From positions 1,116,001 to 1,180,000 of the forward strand of contig NZ_CP009459.1 in the NCBI RefSeq assembly GCF_000758325.1: a DNA stretch of 64,000 bases. Direction: 5' to 3'. This document shows, in pieces, positions 1 to 9,554 of this stretch. Each line of letters starts with the position of its first letter. Position 1 is the stretch's first letter. The DNA comes from Cedecea neteri (GTDB lineage Bacteria > Pseudomonadota > Gammaproteobacteria > Enterobacterales > Enterobacteriaceae). The position numbers and the translations under genes are program-made. The notes beneath the pieces were generated by a model. That model was given only the letters and a program-made list of their open reading frames with translations, was not told the origin of the DNA and did no database searches.

Positions 1-431
1 TGGTTAGGGTGTATGGAATGCTGATATTAGCGGCAATAAGGGGCGGATCTTATCAGAAAACCTATAATGGCGACTCGCCAAATGAACAGGATTTTCACCG
101 ATCGCATTTATGGGGAGAACAATGGCCCATTTTTCTTACTCGTCTGAGTATATATCCACATCAAACGATCGCTGGTTAATTCAGTAAGGCTAAACTAACT
201 TTCATTTAACCTACTGAAATTAAAATATATTTAATAACTCGTCGATAAGAATAATGCCGTGAAATTAGTTAGTTAAAAAAATATACACAAAGTTATCCAC
301 AAAAACGATCTCACGCAGGATCTCCCGATCCAGGAATTCTTTTCAGCATATTGCGCCCAATAGTTCATGTTTTTGGCCAGGCTATGGCATCCTTTAGCAA
401 TACATTAATCACAGGCATGGAACGGAACATT
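1..431. other. Intergenic region upstream of polA
   Basis: No protein-coding gene is supported here. The stretch holds a TATAAT hexamer at 63-68 without a convincing -35 partner, an AT-rich tract around 185-290, and a DnaA box next to the polA leader. In E. coli the neighbour on this side is yihG, transcribed away from polA. Its start would lie beyond the left edge, so this is probably a divergent promoter region. That last point is inference. Confidence 0.5.
293..301 (+). promoter_or_regulatory. DnaA box upstream of polA
   Basis: The nonamer TTATCCACA is an exact match to the strong DnaA box consensus. It lies about 130 bases before the polA start codon. DnaA has been reported to stimulate polA expression in E. 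coli, so a regulatory role is plausible, but a single box can also occur by chance in an AT-rich tract. Confidence 0.5.
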
Positions 432-3218
432 ATGGTCCAGATCGCAGACAACCCGCTTATCCTCGTTGATGGCTCTTCCTATCTTTATCGGGCATATCAT
501 GCCTTCCCACCGTTGACGAACAGCCGTGGCGAGCCAACAGGGGCGATGTACGGTGTGCTGAACATGCTGCGTAGCCTGATTTTGCAATACCAGCCGACGC
601 ACGCTGCCGTAGTGTTTGATGCCAAAGGCAAAACGTTCCGTGATGAGCTGTTTGAGGACTATAAATCGCACCGACCCCCAATGCCGGACGATCTCAGAGC
701 GCAGATTGAGCCGCTGCATGCGATGGTTAAAGCGATGGGCCTGCCTTTACTGGCTGTCTCTGGCGTTGAAGCTGATGACGTTATTGGTACGCTGGCGCTG
801 GAGGCTGAAAAAGCCGGTCGTCCGGTATTAATCAGTACCGGTGATAAAGACATGGCGCAGCTGGTGACGCCGGGCGTGACGCTGATTAACACCATGACTA
901 ATACCATTCTTGGGCCGGAAGAGGTGCAGACAAAATACGGCGTGCCTCCGGAGCTGATTATCGACTTCCTGGCGCTGATGGGTGACTCTTCGGACAACAT
1001 CCCTGGCGTGCCGGGCGTGGGTGAAAAAACGGCACAGGCGCTGCTTCAGGGGCTGGGTGGTCTGGATACGCTTTACGCCAACCCTGAAAAAATAGCCGAA
1101 CTTACCTTCCGCGGTGCGAAAACCATGGCTGCTAAGCTGGAGCAAAGCAAAGAGCTGGCCTACCTCTCCTATAAGCTCGCGACCATTAAGACCGACGTTG
1201 AGCTGGAACTGGGCTGCGAGCAGCTTGAAGTCCAGCCGCCGGCGGCAGACGAACTGCTGACACTCTTCAAGCAGTATGAATTCAAGCGCTGGATAACTGA
1301 CGTAGAGGCCGGGAAATGGATGCAGGCCAAAGGGGCTAAACCGGCCGTGCAGCCGCAGAAAGCCGCTGAGATTGAAGCCGAACCGGAAGCGCCAGCCAGC
1401 CAGCTCTCTTATGACAATTACGTCACTATCCTGGATGAGAGCGTACTGATTGAATGGATTGAGCGGCTGAAAAAAGCGCCGCTCTTTGCCTTTGATACCG
1501 AGACCGACAGCCTGGACAACGTCAGTGCCAATCTGGTGGGGCTTTCCTTTGCCACTGAACCCGGAGTGGCCTGTTATATTCCCGTTGCGCATGACTATCT
1601 CGACGCGCCGGAGCAGATTTCTCGCGAGCGCGCGCTGGAGCTACTTAAGCCGCTACTGGAAGACGAGAAAGCGCTGAAAGTCGGGCAGAACCTGAAATAC
1701 GACCGTGGCATCATGCAGAATTATGGCATTGAGCTGCGGGGTATCGCTTTTGACACCATGCTGGAATCCTACACGCTGGACAGCGTTGCAGGTCGTCATG
1801 ATATGGACAGCCTGGCCGATCGCTGGCTGAAGCACCAAACCATCTCGTTCGAAGAGATTGCCGGCAAGGGCAAAAAGCAGCTGACCTTTAACCAGATCGA
1901 TCTGGAAACTGCCGGGCGCTATGCGGCAGAAGACGCCGACGTTACCCTGCAGCTGCATCTAAAGATGTGGCCTAAGCTCGAGAAGGTTGAGGGCCCGCTT
2001 AACATCTTTAAAAACGTCGAAATGCCGCTGGTGCCGGTGATTTCGCGCATTGAACGCAACGGCGTGAAAATCGACCCGGCTATTTTGCACGCGCATTCTG
2101 GTGAGCTGACTAAACGCCTGGCCGAGCTTGAACTCAAAGCTCATGAAATCGCTGGAGAAGAATTCAATCTCTCTTCTACAAAGCAGCTGCAAACCATTCT
2201 CTTTGAAAAGCAAGGTATTAAGCCGCTGAAGAAAACGCCGGGCGGTGCGCCTTCGACGTCTGAAGAGGTGCTTGAAGAGCTGGCGCTGGACTATCCGCTG
2301 CCGAAAGTGATCCTGGAATACCGTGGCCTGGCTAAGCTGAAATCCACCTACACCGACAAGTTACCGCTGATGATTAGCCCGATAACCGGACGTGTACATA
2401 CGTCTTATCACCAGGCTGTTACGGCCACCGGGCGTTTATCTTCTACCGATCCTAACCTGCAGAACATTCCTGTTCGCAACGAAGAAGGGCGTCGTATTCG
2501 CCAGGCCTTTATTGCGCCTGAAGATTACGTGATTCTTTCTGCGGACTACTCGCAAATTGAACTGCGCATTATGGCTCACCTCTCCCGTGATAAAGGCCTG
2601 TTAAGCGCCTTTGCCGAAGGGAAAGATATCCACCGCGCCACCGCTGCGGAAGTGTTTGGTCTGCCGCTTGAAAGCGTCACCGGCGAGCAGCGCCGAAGCG
2701 CGAAAGCGATTAACTTTGGTCTGATCTACGGCATGAGCGCCTTTGGCCTTTCCCGCCAGCTCAATATTCCGCGTAAAGAGTCCCAAAAGTATATGGATCT
2801 CTACTTCGAGCGCTATCCGGGCGTGCTGGAGTATATGGAGCGTACGCGTGCTCAGGCGAAAGATCAGGGTTATGTTGAAACGCTGGATGGCCGCCGTCTT
2901 TACTTGCCGGACATCAATTCCAGCAACGGTGCTCGCCGCGCCGGCGCGGAACGTGCGGCAATTAACGCCCCGATGCAGGGTACCGCTGCCGATATTATCA
3001 AGCGCGCGATGATCGCCGTCGACAGCTGGCTGGAGACAGACAAGCCACGTGTGAAGATGATAATGCAGGTGCACGATGAACTGGTGTTCGAAGTACACAA
3101 AGACGACGTGGAAGCGGTGTCTAAAAAGGTGCATGAGCTGATGGAAAGCAGCATGAAGCTCGACGTGCCGCTGCTGGTGGAAGTGGGCAGCGGTAAAAAC
3201 TGGGATGAGGCGCATTAA
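432..3218 (+). CDS. polA: DNA polymerase I
   Basis: Replicative gap-filling and repair polymerase that removes RNA primers by nick translation. The product is 928 residues, the same length as E. coli Pol I. The order is a 5'-3' exonuclease domain (about 1-320, with the metal-binding GVEADDVIG and GDKDMAQL motifs), a 3'-5' proofreading domain (about 330-520, FDTETDSLD) and a family A polymerase domain (motif [12 protein letters not shown], motif [15 protein letters not shown], motif [10 protein letters not shown]). The open frame extends upstream to 351, but the ATG at 432 gives the family N terminus (MVQI) and has a GGAAC ribosome-binding site. All catalytic motifs are intact. It is followed by spf, as in E. 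coli. Confidence 0.98.
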   Translation: MVQIADNPLILVDGSSYLYRAYHAFPPLTNSRGEPTGAMYGVLNMLRSLILQYQPTHAAVVFDAKGKTFRDELFEDYKSHRPPMPDDLRAQIEPLHAMVKAMGLPLLAVSGVEADDVIGTLALEAEKAGRPVLISTGDKDMAQLVTPGVTLINTMTNTILGPEEVQTKYGVPPELIIDFLALMGDSSDNIPGVPGVGEKTAQALLQGLGGLDTLYANPEKIAELTFRGAKTMAAKLEQSKELAYLSYKLATIKTDVELELGCEQLEVQPPAADELLTLFKQYEFKRWITDVEAGKWMQAKGAKPAVQPQKAAEIEAEPEAPASQLSYDNYVTILDESVLIEWIERLKKAPLFAFDTETDSLDNVSANLVGLSFATEPGVACYIPVAHDYLDAPEQISRERALELLKPLLEDEKALKVGQNLKYDRGIMQNYGIELRGIAFDTMLESYTLDSVAGRHDMDSLADRWLKHQTISFEEIAGKGKKQLTFNQIDLETAGRYAAEDADVTLQLHLKMWPKLEKVEGPLNIFKNVEMPLVPVISRIERNGVKIDPAILHAHSGELTKRLAELELKAHEIAGEEFNLSSTKQLQTILFEKQGIKPLKKTPGGAPSTSEEVLEELALDYPLPKVILEYRGLAKLKSTYTDKLPLMISPITGRVHTSYHQAVTATGRLSSTDPNLQNIPVRNEEGRRIRQAFIAPEDYVILSADYSQIELRIMAHLSRDKGLLSAFAEGKDIHRATAAEVFGLPLESVTGEQRRSAKAINFGLIYGMSAFGLSRQLNIPRKESQKYMDLYFERYPGVLEYMERTRAQAKDQGYVETLDGRRLYLPDINSSNGARRAGAERAAINAPMQGTAADIIKRAMIAVDSWLETDKPRVKMIMQVHDELVFEVHKDDVEAVSKKVHELMESSMKLDVPLLVEVGSGKNWDEAH

Positions 3219-3365
3219 TCGACAATTGCTCAGGTCATGTTTTTGTAACTAAGCAACATAAGTCATAGCTTTTTGTGATGATGCTTCAAGAATGTGATGC
3301 AAAAAGTGAAAAAAAACTACAAAAAATGCTTTTTTGAGCGATTAAAAAGGAGTAAAGTTATTCGC

Positions 3366-3474
3366 GTAGGGTACAGAGGTAAGATGTTCTATCTTTCAGA
3401 CCTTTTACTTCACGTAATCGGATTTGGCTGAATATTTAGCCGCCCCAGTCAGAAATGACTGGGGCGTTTTTTAT
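3366..3474 (+). ncRNA. spf: Spot 42 sRNA
   Basis: Hfq-dependent sRNA that represses many catabolic genes. The sequence from GTAGGGTACAGAGG through the terminal hairpin (CGCCCCAGTCA / TGACTGGGGCG followed by a T run) agrees almost base for base with E. coli Spot 42, at about 109 nt. It sits directly downstream of polA, the conserved location. An AT-rich promoter region precedes it. Two TGTGAT half-sites at 3274 and 3293 could contribute to CRP control, because CRP represses spf in E. coli, but neither is a full palindrome. Confidence 0.96.
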
Positions 3475-3492
3475 TGCGCGAAAGAAAAGAAA

Positions 3493-3512
3493 AACGCGGC
3501 CTGGGCCGCGTT
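3493..3512 (-). terminator. Rho-independent terminator of engB
   Basis: On the minus strand a perfect inverted repeat AACGCGGCC / GGCCGCGTT is followed by TTTCTTTTC. It lies about 40 bases beyond the engB stop codon. It faces the Spot 42 terminator, so the two transcripts are insulated from each other. Confidence 0.8.
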
Positions 3513-3551
3513 GTGAACTGAAAGTAAGCAGACGATCCGTGAAGGAATGGC

Positions 3552-4187
3552 TTACTCTTCAGCCGCTTCCTCTTCCACCGCCGGCGGAAGATCGTTGTAC
3601 CAGCTATCCAGCTTCAAACGCAGTTTATCAACGCCGGTTTTCTTCAGGGAAGAGAACGCTTCAACCTCGATATTCCCGCCAAACGCCAGAATTGCTTCAC
3701 GCACCATATTCAGCTGGGCTTTACGCGCGCCCGATGCCAGCTTATCGGCTTTGGTCAGCAGCAGCATGACTTCGATATTGCTGGCGACGGCCCACTCAAT
3801 CATCTGCTGATCAAGATCTTTAAGCGGATGACGGATATCCATCAGTACGACCAGGCCTTTCAGGCTGTTACGCTTTTGCAGGTATTCCCCCAGCGCGCGC
3901 TGCCATTTGTGTTTCACCTCTTCCGGGACTTCGGCGTAGCCGTAGCCAGGTAAGTCTACCAGGCGTTTGCCTTCGGCAACTTCAAACAGGTTGATTAGCT
4001 GGGTACGGCCAGGGGTTTTACTGGTACGCGCCAGGCTTTTCTGATTGGTCAGCGTGTTCAGCGAGCTGGATTTCCCCGCGTTAGAGCGGCCTGCGAAAGC
4101 AACCTCAATACCGGTATCAGAAGGCAGATGGCGAATGTCCGGTGCGCTGAGCACGAACTTAGTCAGTTGATAGTTCCAGTTTTTCAA
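3552..4187 (-). CDS. engB: Ribosome biogenesis GTP-binding protein EngB (YsxC)
   Basis: Essential small GTPase needed for assembly of the 50S ribosomal subunit and, in E. coli, for normal division. The 211 residues match E. coli YihA (210). The GTPase motifs are in order: P-loop GRSNAGKSS near residue 33, TPGRTQ switch, DLPGYG (G3) and TKAD (G4). The start is a TTG codon (CAA on the plus strand at 4185-4187). No ATG lies between it and the P-loop region, and this start gives the family length. The acidic C terminus (EEEAAEE) is typical. Confidence 0.96.
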   Translation of the reverse strand: MKNWNYQLTKFVLSAPDIRHLPSDTGIEVAFAGRSNAGKSSSLNTLTNQKSLARTSKTPGRTQLINLFEVAEGKRLVDLPGYGYAEVPEEVKHKWQRALGEYLQKRNSLKGLVVLMDIRHPLKDLDQQMIEWAVASNIEVMLLLTKADKLASGARKAQLNMVREAILAFGGNIEVEAFSSLKKTGVDKLRLKLDSWYNDLPPAVEEEAAEE

Positions 4188-4389
4188 AACGGTTGTCTCC
4201 GTCAGGTAAGCATTTGCCGGGGATTATACCTGAACGAGCAGAAAACGCCGTGTTTCTCGCCAGAAGCATAAGGCTTACAGCGAAGTGGATCGATTTTGTA
4301 AGCCATTTGCTATAGCAAATGACAGATATCCCGGTGAATATTAGTCACTATGTATTCAAGAGTTGTTTATTTTCAAATAATTAACTGAT

Positions 4390-4575
4390 TGATTCATCGC
4401 ATGGGAAGCCGTGAGCGTGAGCGGCTACCTTGTTAATGACAAGCGTAGCGGTAAAGTGAGTGTGTCGGCGAGGGAAGGACAGGGTTGTCTCAAGCTAACA
4501 TGGAATATTTGCTCCTTTATGGGGGCCAGAATAAGAAAAAGGCGGCGGGTTAACCTGTCGCCTTTTTTCTTTGCT
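4390..4575 (+). ncRNA. csrC: CsrC-like sRNA locus (approximate ends)
   Basis: CsrC sequesters the translational regulator CsrA through repeated GGA-bearing loops. In E. coli it lies between engB and yihI, exactly this interval. The strongest evidence is the 3' end: a hairpin centred on GGGTTAACC (about 4541-4565) followed by TTTTTTC and a downstream stretch almost identical to E. coli. Upstream, the body has diverged, with only about four GGA motifs visible (for example around 4410, 4475-4482 and 4501). The 5' end cannot be placed from sequence, and a 66-codon open frame here looks accidental. Confidence 0.5.
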
Positions 4576-4636
4576 TGCTTTCTGCTAGATTCCGCCGCAA
4601 TTCTATACTGAATAAAATGGCTTAAGACGACTTATC

Positions 4637-5149
4637 ATGAAGCAACCAAACTCGGCACCACAAGGTAAAAAACCGGCAAAAGCACGCCGTAAATCACGCG
4701 AAGAGATCGACCAGGAAGCGCGTGAGCGCAAGCGTCAGAAAAAACACCGTGGCCACGCAGCGGGGAGCCGTGCGAATGGCGAAAGCCAGGCTAAAGGCGG
4801 CAAATCATCGGGTCAGACTAAAGACCCTCGTATTGGCAGTAAAAAACCAATTCAACTGGGCGTAACCGATGCAGCACCGGTCGCTAAACAGCACAAACCG
4901 AAGAGCGAGAAACCTATGCTAACACCACAGGCTGAGCTGGATATGCTGGAAAACGATGAGCGCCTGGACGGGCTGCTCGAGCGTCTGGAAGCGGGCGAAA
5001 CCCTGAGTAAAGAAGAGCAGTCCTGGGTGGATGCGAAGCTCGATCGCATCGATGCGTTGATGGAACAGCTCGGTATCGCCTGGGAAGACGATGAAGAGGA
5101 AGAAGAAAAAGCGGATGATTTGATGCGTCTGCTGAAGGGCGGTAACTGA
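4637..5149 (+). CDS. yihI: Der GTPase-activating protein YihI
   Basis: Modulator of ribosome assembly that stimulates GTP hydrolysis by the 50S assembly GTPase Der (EngA). The 170 residues match E. coli YihI. It has a highly basic N-terminal half ([25 protein letters not shown]), a central linker, and an acidic helical C-terminal half ending in a run of Glu/Asp (about 150-160) before [11 protein letters not shown]. There is no membrane segment or signal peptide. It sits next to engB, another 50S assembly factor, as in E. coli. Confidence 0.95.
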   Translation: MKQPNSAPQGKKPAKARRKSREEIDQEARERKRQKKHRGHAAGSRANGESQAKGGKSSGQTKDPRIGSKKPIQLGVTDAAPVAKQHKPKSEKPMLTPQAELDMLENDERLDGLLERLEAGETLSKEEQSWVDAKLDRIDALMEQLGIAWEDDEEEEEKADDLMRLLKGGN

Positions 5150-5160
5150 CGTTTACTCCT

Positions 5161-5337
5161 ATGGGATTACCTGTTCTTCTTATGGTTATTCCGCTGGTGT
5201 GTTATCTGCTGTGGTTATTCGTTAAACTACGGCGGCTGTCGCGGCTGCAGAATTCGCTGCGGCGAAGGGTTATGGCTCGTGGAACGAGCGGGCCAGCTTC
5301 GCCTCGTCGGCGCCGGCGACAACACCGCAAGGAGTGA
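5161..5337 (+). CDS. Possible small membrane protein abutting hemN
   Basis: An open frame of 58 codons lies between yihI and hemN and ends two bases before the hemN ATG, so hemN translation could be coupled to it. The N terminus is one hydrophobic segment (MGLPVLLMVIPLVCYLLWLF), followed by a strongly basic tail rich in arginine (VKLRRLSRLQ, SPRRRRRQHRKE). The layout recalls the short single-span proteins found upstream of hemN in some gammaproteobacteria (DUF2489 type), but I cannot confirm a match. There is no good ribosome-binding site before the ATG (CTCCT precedes it). It may be an untranslated leader or a decayed gene. Confidence 0.3.
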   Translation: MGLPVLLMVIPLVCYLLWLFVKLRRLSRLQNSLRRRVMARGTSGPASPRRRRRQHRKE

Positions 5338-5339
5338 GT

Positions 5340-6713
5340 ATGTCTGAGCAGTTAATTGACTGGGATCTGGCTCTGATCCAGAAATATAATTATTCAGGGC
5401 CGCGTTACACCTCTTATCCAACCGCACTGGAATTTTCTGAAGCCTTTGGCGAACAAGCATTTTTGCAGGCGGTTGCCCGTTACCCGGAGCGACCTCTGTC
5501 GCTTTACGTGCATATCCCGTTCTGCCACAAGCTTTGCTATTTCTGTGGCTGCAATAAAATTGTGACCCGCCAGCAGCACAAGGCCGATCAGTATCTCGAT
5601 GCGCTGGAGCAGGAAATCATCCACCGTGCGCCGCTGTTTACGGGCCGACAGGTGAGCCAGCTGCACTGGGGCGGCGGGACGCCAACTTATCTGAGCAAAG
5701 CGCAAATAAGCCGCCTGATGGCGTTGTTGCGTGGCAATTTCCATTTTAATGATGACGCGGAACTGTCTATTGAAGTTGATCCGCGCGAAATTGAACTGGA
5801 TGTGCTCGACCATCTTCGGCAGGAAGGCTTTACCCGTCTTAGCATGGGCGTTCAGGACTTCAATAAAGAAGTGCAGCGCCTCGTCAACCGAGAGCAGGAT
5901 GAAGAGTTTATCTTCGCGCTGATCGAGCGCGCGCGGGCACTGGGGTTTACTTCCACCAACATTGACCTGATTTACGGCCTGCCAAAGCAAACGCCGGAAA
6001 GCTTTGCCTTCACGCTTAAGCGCGTGGCCGAGCTAAGCCCGCATCGCCTCAGCGTTTTCAACTATGCTCACCTGCCGACGCTATTCGCTGCCCAGCGCAA
6101 GATTAAAGACGCTGACTTACCGAGCGCGCAGCAGAAACTGGATATTCTGCAGGAAACCATCGCCTCGCTGACGGGGTCTGGTTACCAGTTTATCGGGATG
6201 GATCACTTTGCCCGCCCGGACGATGAACTGGCGATTGCCCAGCGGGAAGGCAAGCTACACCGTAATTTCCAGGGGTATACCACTCAAGGGGATACCGATC
6301 TGCTGGGGCTTGGCGTGTCGGCCATTAGCATGATCGGTGACTGCTATGCCCAGAACCAGAAAGAGCTGAAGCGCTATTATCAGCAGGTGGATGAGCAGGG
6401 CAATGCGCTGTGGCGTGGCCTGGCGCTCACGCGGGACGATTGCATGCGCCGCGATGTTATCAAGGCGCTGATCTGCAACTTCCAGCTGAACTTCGCCGAC
6501 ATTGAGCAGGCGTGGTCGCTGACGTTTGCGGATTACTTTGCCGAGGACTTAGGCCTGCTGGCGCCGCTGGCGAAAGATGGGCTGGTGGAGGTCAGTGAGC
6601 AGGGGATTCAGGTGACCGGCAAGGGACGCCTGCTGATTCGCAACATTTGCATGTGCTTTGATGCCTACCTGAGGCAAAAGGCGCGCCTGCAGCAGTTTTC
6701 CAGAGTGATATAA
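5340..6713 (+). CDS. hemN: Oxygen-independent coproporphyrinogen III oxidase
   Basis: Radical SAM enzyme that decarboxylates coproporphyrinogen III to protoporphyrinogen IX for anaerobic haem synthesis. The 457 residues equal the E. coli length. The [4Fe-4S]-binding motif CHKLCYFCGC places cysteines at 62, 66, 69 and 71, as in the characterised enzyme, followed by HWGGGTPTYL and the HemN C-terminal domain. A GTG two codons upstream is open, but the ATG at 5340 has the AAGGAG ribosome-binding site and gives the family N terminus (MSEQLIDWD). Confidence 0.97.
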   Translation: MSEQLIDWDLALIQKYNYSGPRYTSYPTALEFSEAFGEQAFLQAVARYPERPLSLYVHIPFCHKLCYFCGCNKIVTRQQHKADQYLDALEQEIIHRAPLFTGRQVSQLHWGGGTPTYLSKAQISRLMALLRGNFHFNDDAELSIEVDPREIELDVLDHLRQEGFTRLSMGVQDFNKEVQRLVNREQDEEFIFALIERARALGFTSTNIDLIYGLPKQTPESFAFTLKRVAELSPHRLSVFNYAHLPTLFAAQRKIKDADLPSAQQKLDILQETIASLTGSGYQFIGMDHFARPDDELAIAQREGKLHRNFQGYTTQGDTDLLGLGVSAISMIGDCYAQNQKELKRYYQQVDEQGNALWRGLALTRDDCMRRDVIKALICNFQLNFADIEQAWSLTFADYFAEDLGLLAPLAKDGLVEVSEQGIQVTGKGRLLIRNICMCFDAYLRQKARLQQFSRVI

Positions 6714-6737
6714 AAAAGGCGGGGTTTCCCCGCCTTC
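6712..6737. terminator. Bidirectional terminator between hemN and yshB
   Basis: A GC-rich hairpin GGCGGGG-TTT-CCCCGCC (6718-6734) is flanked by A6 on the left and a pyrimidine-rich tail on the right. It can therefore end hemN on the plus strand and yshB on the minus strand. The hemN stop codon overlaps its left edge. Confidence 0.8.
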
Positions 6738-6741
6738 TCTT

Positions 6742-6864
6742 TTAGCTAAAGAAGCTCACCAGTAACGCGCACATCACCGCGGCTACCGCCGTCTGCGGCG
6801 AATGGCCCGCGGCTGCACCAGCTTCAGCGCCACGCGTTACCATATGAATCATGGATTCCAACAT
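6742..6864 (-). CDS. yshB: Small membrane protein YshB
   Basis: A 40-residue protein starting MLESMIHMVTRGAEAG and ending in a hydrophobic segment (TAVAAVMCALLVSFFS). The beginning MLES, the central SPQTAVAAV and the final FFS resemble the small YshB protein annotated between hemN and glnG in E. coli and Salmonella, which is in the same position and orientation. An AGGAGAG ribosome-binding site lies 9 bases before the ATG. It probably forms one transmembrane helix. In Salmonella YshB has been linked to growth inside host cells; no function can be read here. Recognition rests on remembered sequence plus position. Confidence 0.8.
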   Translation of the reverse strand: MLESMIHMVTRGAEAGAAAGHSPQTAVAAVMCALLVSFFS

Positions 6865-6976
6865 AACTGACTCTCCTGCCTGAACGCGCCCGATCATACT
6901 TAACCCGGTGCGACAGTAAAGTACAAAATAGCAGCAGTTTGCGGGCTGATTTGCTTCTTTACAAAATGGCCAGGCT

Positions 6977-8392
6977 TTACTCCATACCCAGCTCTTTTAG
7001 CTTACGAGTCAGCGTGTTTCGGCCCCAGCCCAACAGGCGAGCTGCTTCCTGTTTATGCCCCTGAGTATGTCTCAGCGCAGTGGTTAGCAGCGTGCGTTCC
7101 ATTTCCGGCTGAGCCTCAGAAAGCAGATCCTGATGACCGGAACGCAACGCTCGTTCCGCCCACTGTGCCAGCAGCATGGCCCAACTGTCCGGGTTGGTCT
7201 GCGTGACCCCGCCGCTTTCTGTCACTGTCGTTTCAAACAGCTCGCTCGGGAGATCCTGAATAAGCACTTCCTGACCCGCTGCCATGACCGTCAGCCAGCG
7301 ACAGGTGTTTTCCAGCTGGCGCACGTTGCCGGGCCAGGCCAGACGCGTTAAGGCGTTTTCCGTTTCGGGATGCAGCAGTTTTGCTTCTACGCCCAGTTCG
7401 CGTGCGGCCACTTGCAGGAAATGGCGTGCCAGACGCGGAATATCTTCCCGACGTTCGCGAAGGGGAGGCAGGTGTACTCGAATCACGTTCAGGCGGTGGA
7501 ACAAGTCCTCACGAAACTTGCCTTCCTGCACCCGCTGCTCAAGGTTCTGGTGGGTTGCGGCAATAATACGGACATCTACTTTAACCGCCGCGTAGCCGCC
7601 CACGCGGTAAAACTGGCCGTCGGCCAGCACGCGCAGTAAACGAGTCTGAACGTCCAGCGGCATATCACCTATTTCGTCGAGAAACAGCGTGCCGCCGTCA
7701 GCCTGTTCGAAGCGCCCCTGGCGAATCTGGTTGGCGCCGGTAAAAGCCCCTTTTTCATGCCCGAACAGTTCTGATTCGATTAAATCTTTGGGAATAGCCG
7801 CCATATTGAGCGCGATAAACGGCGATTTAACCCGCGGGCTATGGCGGTGCAGCGCGTGCGCCACAAGCTCTTTACCAGTCCCGGATTCGCCGTTAATCAG
7901 TACGCTGATGGAGGAGCGCGACAGACGGCCAATAATACGAAACACGTCCTGCATCGCCGGGGCTTCCCCGATAATGTCAGTCGTTGGCCCGTTATCCGGC
8001 GCATTTCGAGGCTGTTGCTGTTCCTGATAGTGGCTGATAGCGCGTTCAACCAGCGCTACCGCCTCGTCAATATCAAACGGTTTTGGCAGATAGTCGAAAG
8101 CCCCTTGTTGATAGGCGCTAACGGCCGCGTCTAAATCCGAATGCGCGGTCATGATGATAACTGGCAGCATCGGATGGCGCTGCTTGATCTGCTTTAACAG
8201 GGCAAGACCGTCCATGCCGGGCATACGAATGTCCGACAGCAGCACGTCCGGGGTTTTGGTCGCCAGCGCGTCCAGCACCTCATTGCCATTCTCAAAGGTG
8301 GTGCAGCTTAATCCGGCTCCGGTTAACGCGCGCTCAAGGACCCAGCGGATGGAGCTATCGTCGTCAACGACCCAAACTATCCCTCGTTGCAT
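6977..8392 (-). CDS. glnG: Nitrogen regulator NtrC (NR-I)
   Basis: Sigma-54-dependent response regulator that activates glnA and other nitrogen-scavenging genes when phosphorylated by NtrB. The order over 471 residues is a receiver domain (D10-D12 pocket, phosphoacceptor D54 in [10 protein letters not shown]), an AAA+ domain (Walker [15 protein letters not shown] loop contacting sigma-54, Walker [11 protein letters not shown]) and a C-terminal Fis-type helix-turn-helix ([20 protein letters not shown]). The frame runs further upstream, but the ATG at 8392 gives the family start [12 protein letters not shown] and has GAGG before it. It lies 8 bases after glnL in the glnA-glnL-glnG operon. Confidence 0.98.
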   Translation of the reverse strand: MQRGIVWVVDDDSSIRWVLERALTGAGLSCTTFENGNEVLDALATKTPDVLLSDIRMPGMDGLALLKQIKQRHPMLPVIIMTAHSDLDAAVSAYQQGAFDYLPKPFDIDEAVALVERAISHYQEQQQPRNAPDNGPTTDIIGEAPAMQDVFRIIGRLSRSSISVLINGESGTGKELVAHALHRHSPRVKSPFIALNMAAIPKDLIESELFGHEKGAFTGANQIRQGRFEQADGGTLFLDEIGDMPLDVQTRLLRVLADGQFYRVGGYAAVKVDVRIIAATHQNLEQRVQEGKFREDLFHRLNVIRVHLPPLRERREDIPRLARHFLQVAARELGVEAKLLHPETENALTRLAWPGNVRQLENTCRWLTVMAAGQEVLIQDLPSELFETTVTESGGVTQTNPDSWAMLLAQWAERALRSGHQDLLSEAQPEMERTLLTTALRHTQGHKQEAARLLGWGRNTLTRKLKELGME

Positions 8393-8400
8393 AATGACCT

Positions 8401-9450
8401 CTACTTCCGAATAGGCAGGTAAACCGAAAACTCGGTATGACCAGGCCAACTGTTGAATTCGATTTTCCCCGAATGCTGGTCGATCAGGCTACGCGCGATG
8501 GAAAGACCCAGCCCTGTGCCGCCTTCTCGTCCGCTGACCATCGGGTAGAACAACGTGTCCTGCAAATGTGCCGGGATACCCGGGCCGTTATCTTCAATAT
8601 CTATGCGTGCCGCGAGGCGATAGCGAGAACCGTGCAGCGTCAGCTGGAAAGCGGTACGGGTACGCAAGATAATTTCGCCCCCTTCGCTTCCCAGCGCCTG
8701 CAGCGCATTGCGAACGATATTCAGTAAAACTTGCTCAATTTGGTCAGGATCGTGCGCAAACTCCGGCAAACTAGGATCGTAATCCCGTACAAGAGTGACG
8801 TTATCCGGCAGCTCCATCGACACAAGCTTCACCACGCGCTCGGCCACTTTATGAATGCTTTCGGTGACGTGCATGCCCGGCTGCTGAGGCCCTAGCAGAC
8901 GATCCACCAGATTACGTAGGCGGTCCGCCTGTTCAATAATGACTTTGGTGTACTCCGTCAGCGACGGGTCAGGAAGCGCTTTACTCAGCAGTTGCGCCGC
9001 GCCACGTAAGCCGCCTAACGGGTTTTTAATCTCATGCGCAAGGCCGCGAACTAAATCTCGGGCAGCAATCTGTTGCGCATGTTGCAGCTGTTCCTGACTC
9101 AATCGACGCTGATTATCCATCGGCGCCATTTCCATCAGGATGTACCCTTCCGGCAGCTTTTGCGCCGTCAGAGAAAGAATGTGCGATCGGCCATCAATGA
9201 CCAGCGTCACCTCGTTGTCGGTAAACCCCTGGCCTGCCATCAGGCTTTCCTGCATGACGCCAATATTCAACGAGAAATAACTCAAGAGATCCGGCAAAGG
9301 TGTGCCGTACAGCTTGCGTGAACTCTGCGCCAGCAGTTGCTGAGCCGCAGGGTTGGCGTAGTGAACCGCCAGCTCGTCATCCACGAGCAGGATGCTGTTG
9401 ATGAGAGAATTCAGAATCTGCCCAGCATCGGGCAGCGCGCCAGTTGCCAT
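8401..9450 (-). CDS. glnL: Nitrogen sensor kinase/phosphatase NtrB (NR-II)
   Basis: Cytoplasmic histidine kinase that phosphorylates NtrC under nitrogen limitation and dephosphorylates it when bound by PII protein. The 349 residues match E. coli GlnL. It has an N-terminal PAS domain (about 10-120), the DHp helix with the phosphoacceptor in [15 protein letters not shown] (about residue 139), the N box NIVRNALQA, and the G boxes DNGPGIP and [10 protein letters not shown]. It has no membrane segments. Six upstream codons are open, but the ATG at 9450 with GGAGAC gives the family start MATG. An NtrC site lies just upstream. Confidence 0.98.
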   Translation of the reverse strand: MATGALPDAGQILNSLINSILLVDDELAVHYANPAAQQLLAQSSRKLYGTPLPDLLSYFSLNIGVMQESLMAGQGFTDNEVTLVIDGRSHILSLTAQKLPEGYILMEMAPMDNQRRLSQEQLQHAQQIAARDLVRGLAHEIKNPLGGLRGAAQLLSKALPDPSLTEYTKVIIEQADRLRNLVDRLLGPQQPGMHVTESIHKVAERVVKLVSMELPDNVTLVRDYDPSLPEFAHDPDQIEQVLLNIVRNALQALGSEGGEIILRTRTAFQLTLHGSRYRLAARIDIEDNGPGIPAHLQDTLFYPMVSGREGGTGLGLSIARSLIDQHSGKIEFNSWPGHTEFSVYLPIRK

Positions 9451-9463
9451 ACAGCAGTCTCCG

Positions 9464-9480
9464 TGCACCGTTTTAGTGCA
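9464..9480 (-). promoter_or_regulatory. NtrC operator at the glnL promoter
   Basis: TGCACCGTTTTAGTGCA is a dyad matching the NtrC consensus (TGCAC-N7-GTGCA). It lies 14 bases before the glnL start. In E. coli a closely similar site overlaps glnLp and lets NtrC repress this internal promoter, so the same negative feedback is expected. Confidence 0.8.
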
Positions 9481-9530
9481 TTATAGTCTTTGGGTGACAA
9501 AAAACAGCGTCACAAGGGGGGCCGATGGAG

Positions 9531-9554
9531 AAAAAAGCCCATCCGAAGATGGGC
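9531..9554 (-). terminator. Terminator after glnA 3' UTR
   Basis: On the minus strand GCCCATC-TTCG-GATGGGC is followed by TTTTTT, a textbook intrinsic terminator with a stable tetraloop. It lies about 155 bases beyond the glnA stop, between glnA and glnL. Read-through past it would feed the glnLG part of the operon. Confidence 0.85.

Noticed and set aside
828-1592. 254-codon minus-strand frame inside polA
   Set aside because: Lies wholly within the exonuclease domain coding region of polA, with no homologous features.
4411-4611. 66-codon frame in the csrC-like interval
   Set aside because: It runs through the terminator hairpin, lacks a ribosome-binding site, and the conserved element here is an RNA.
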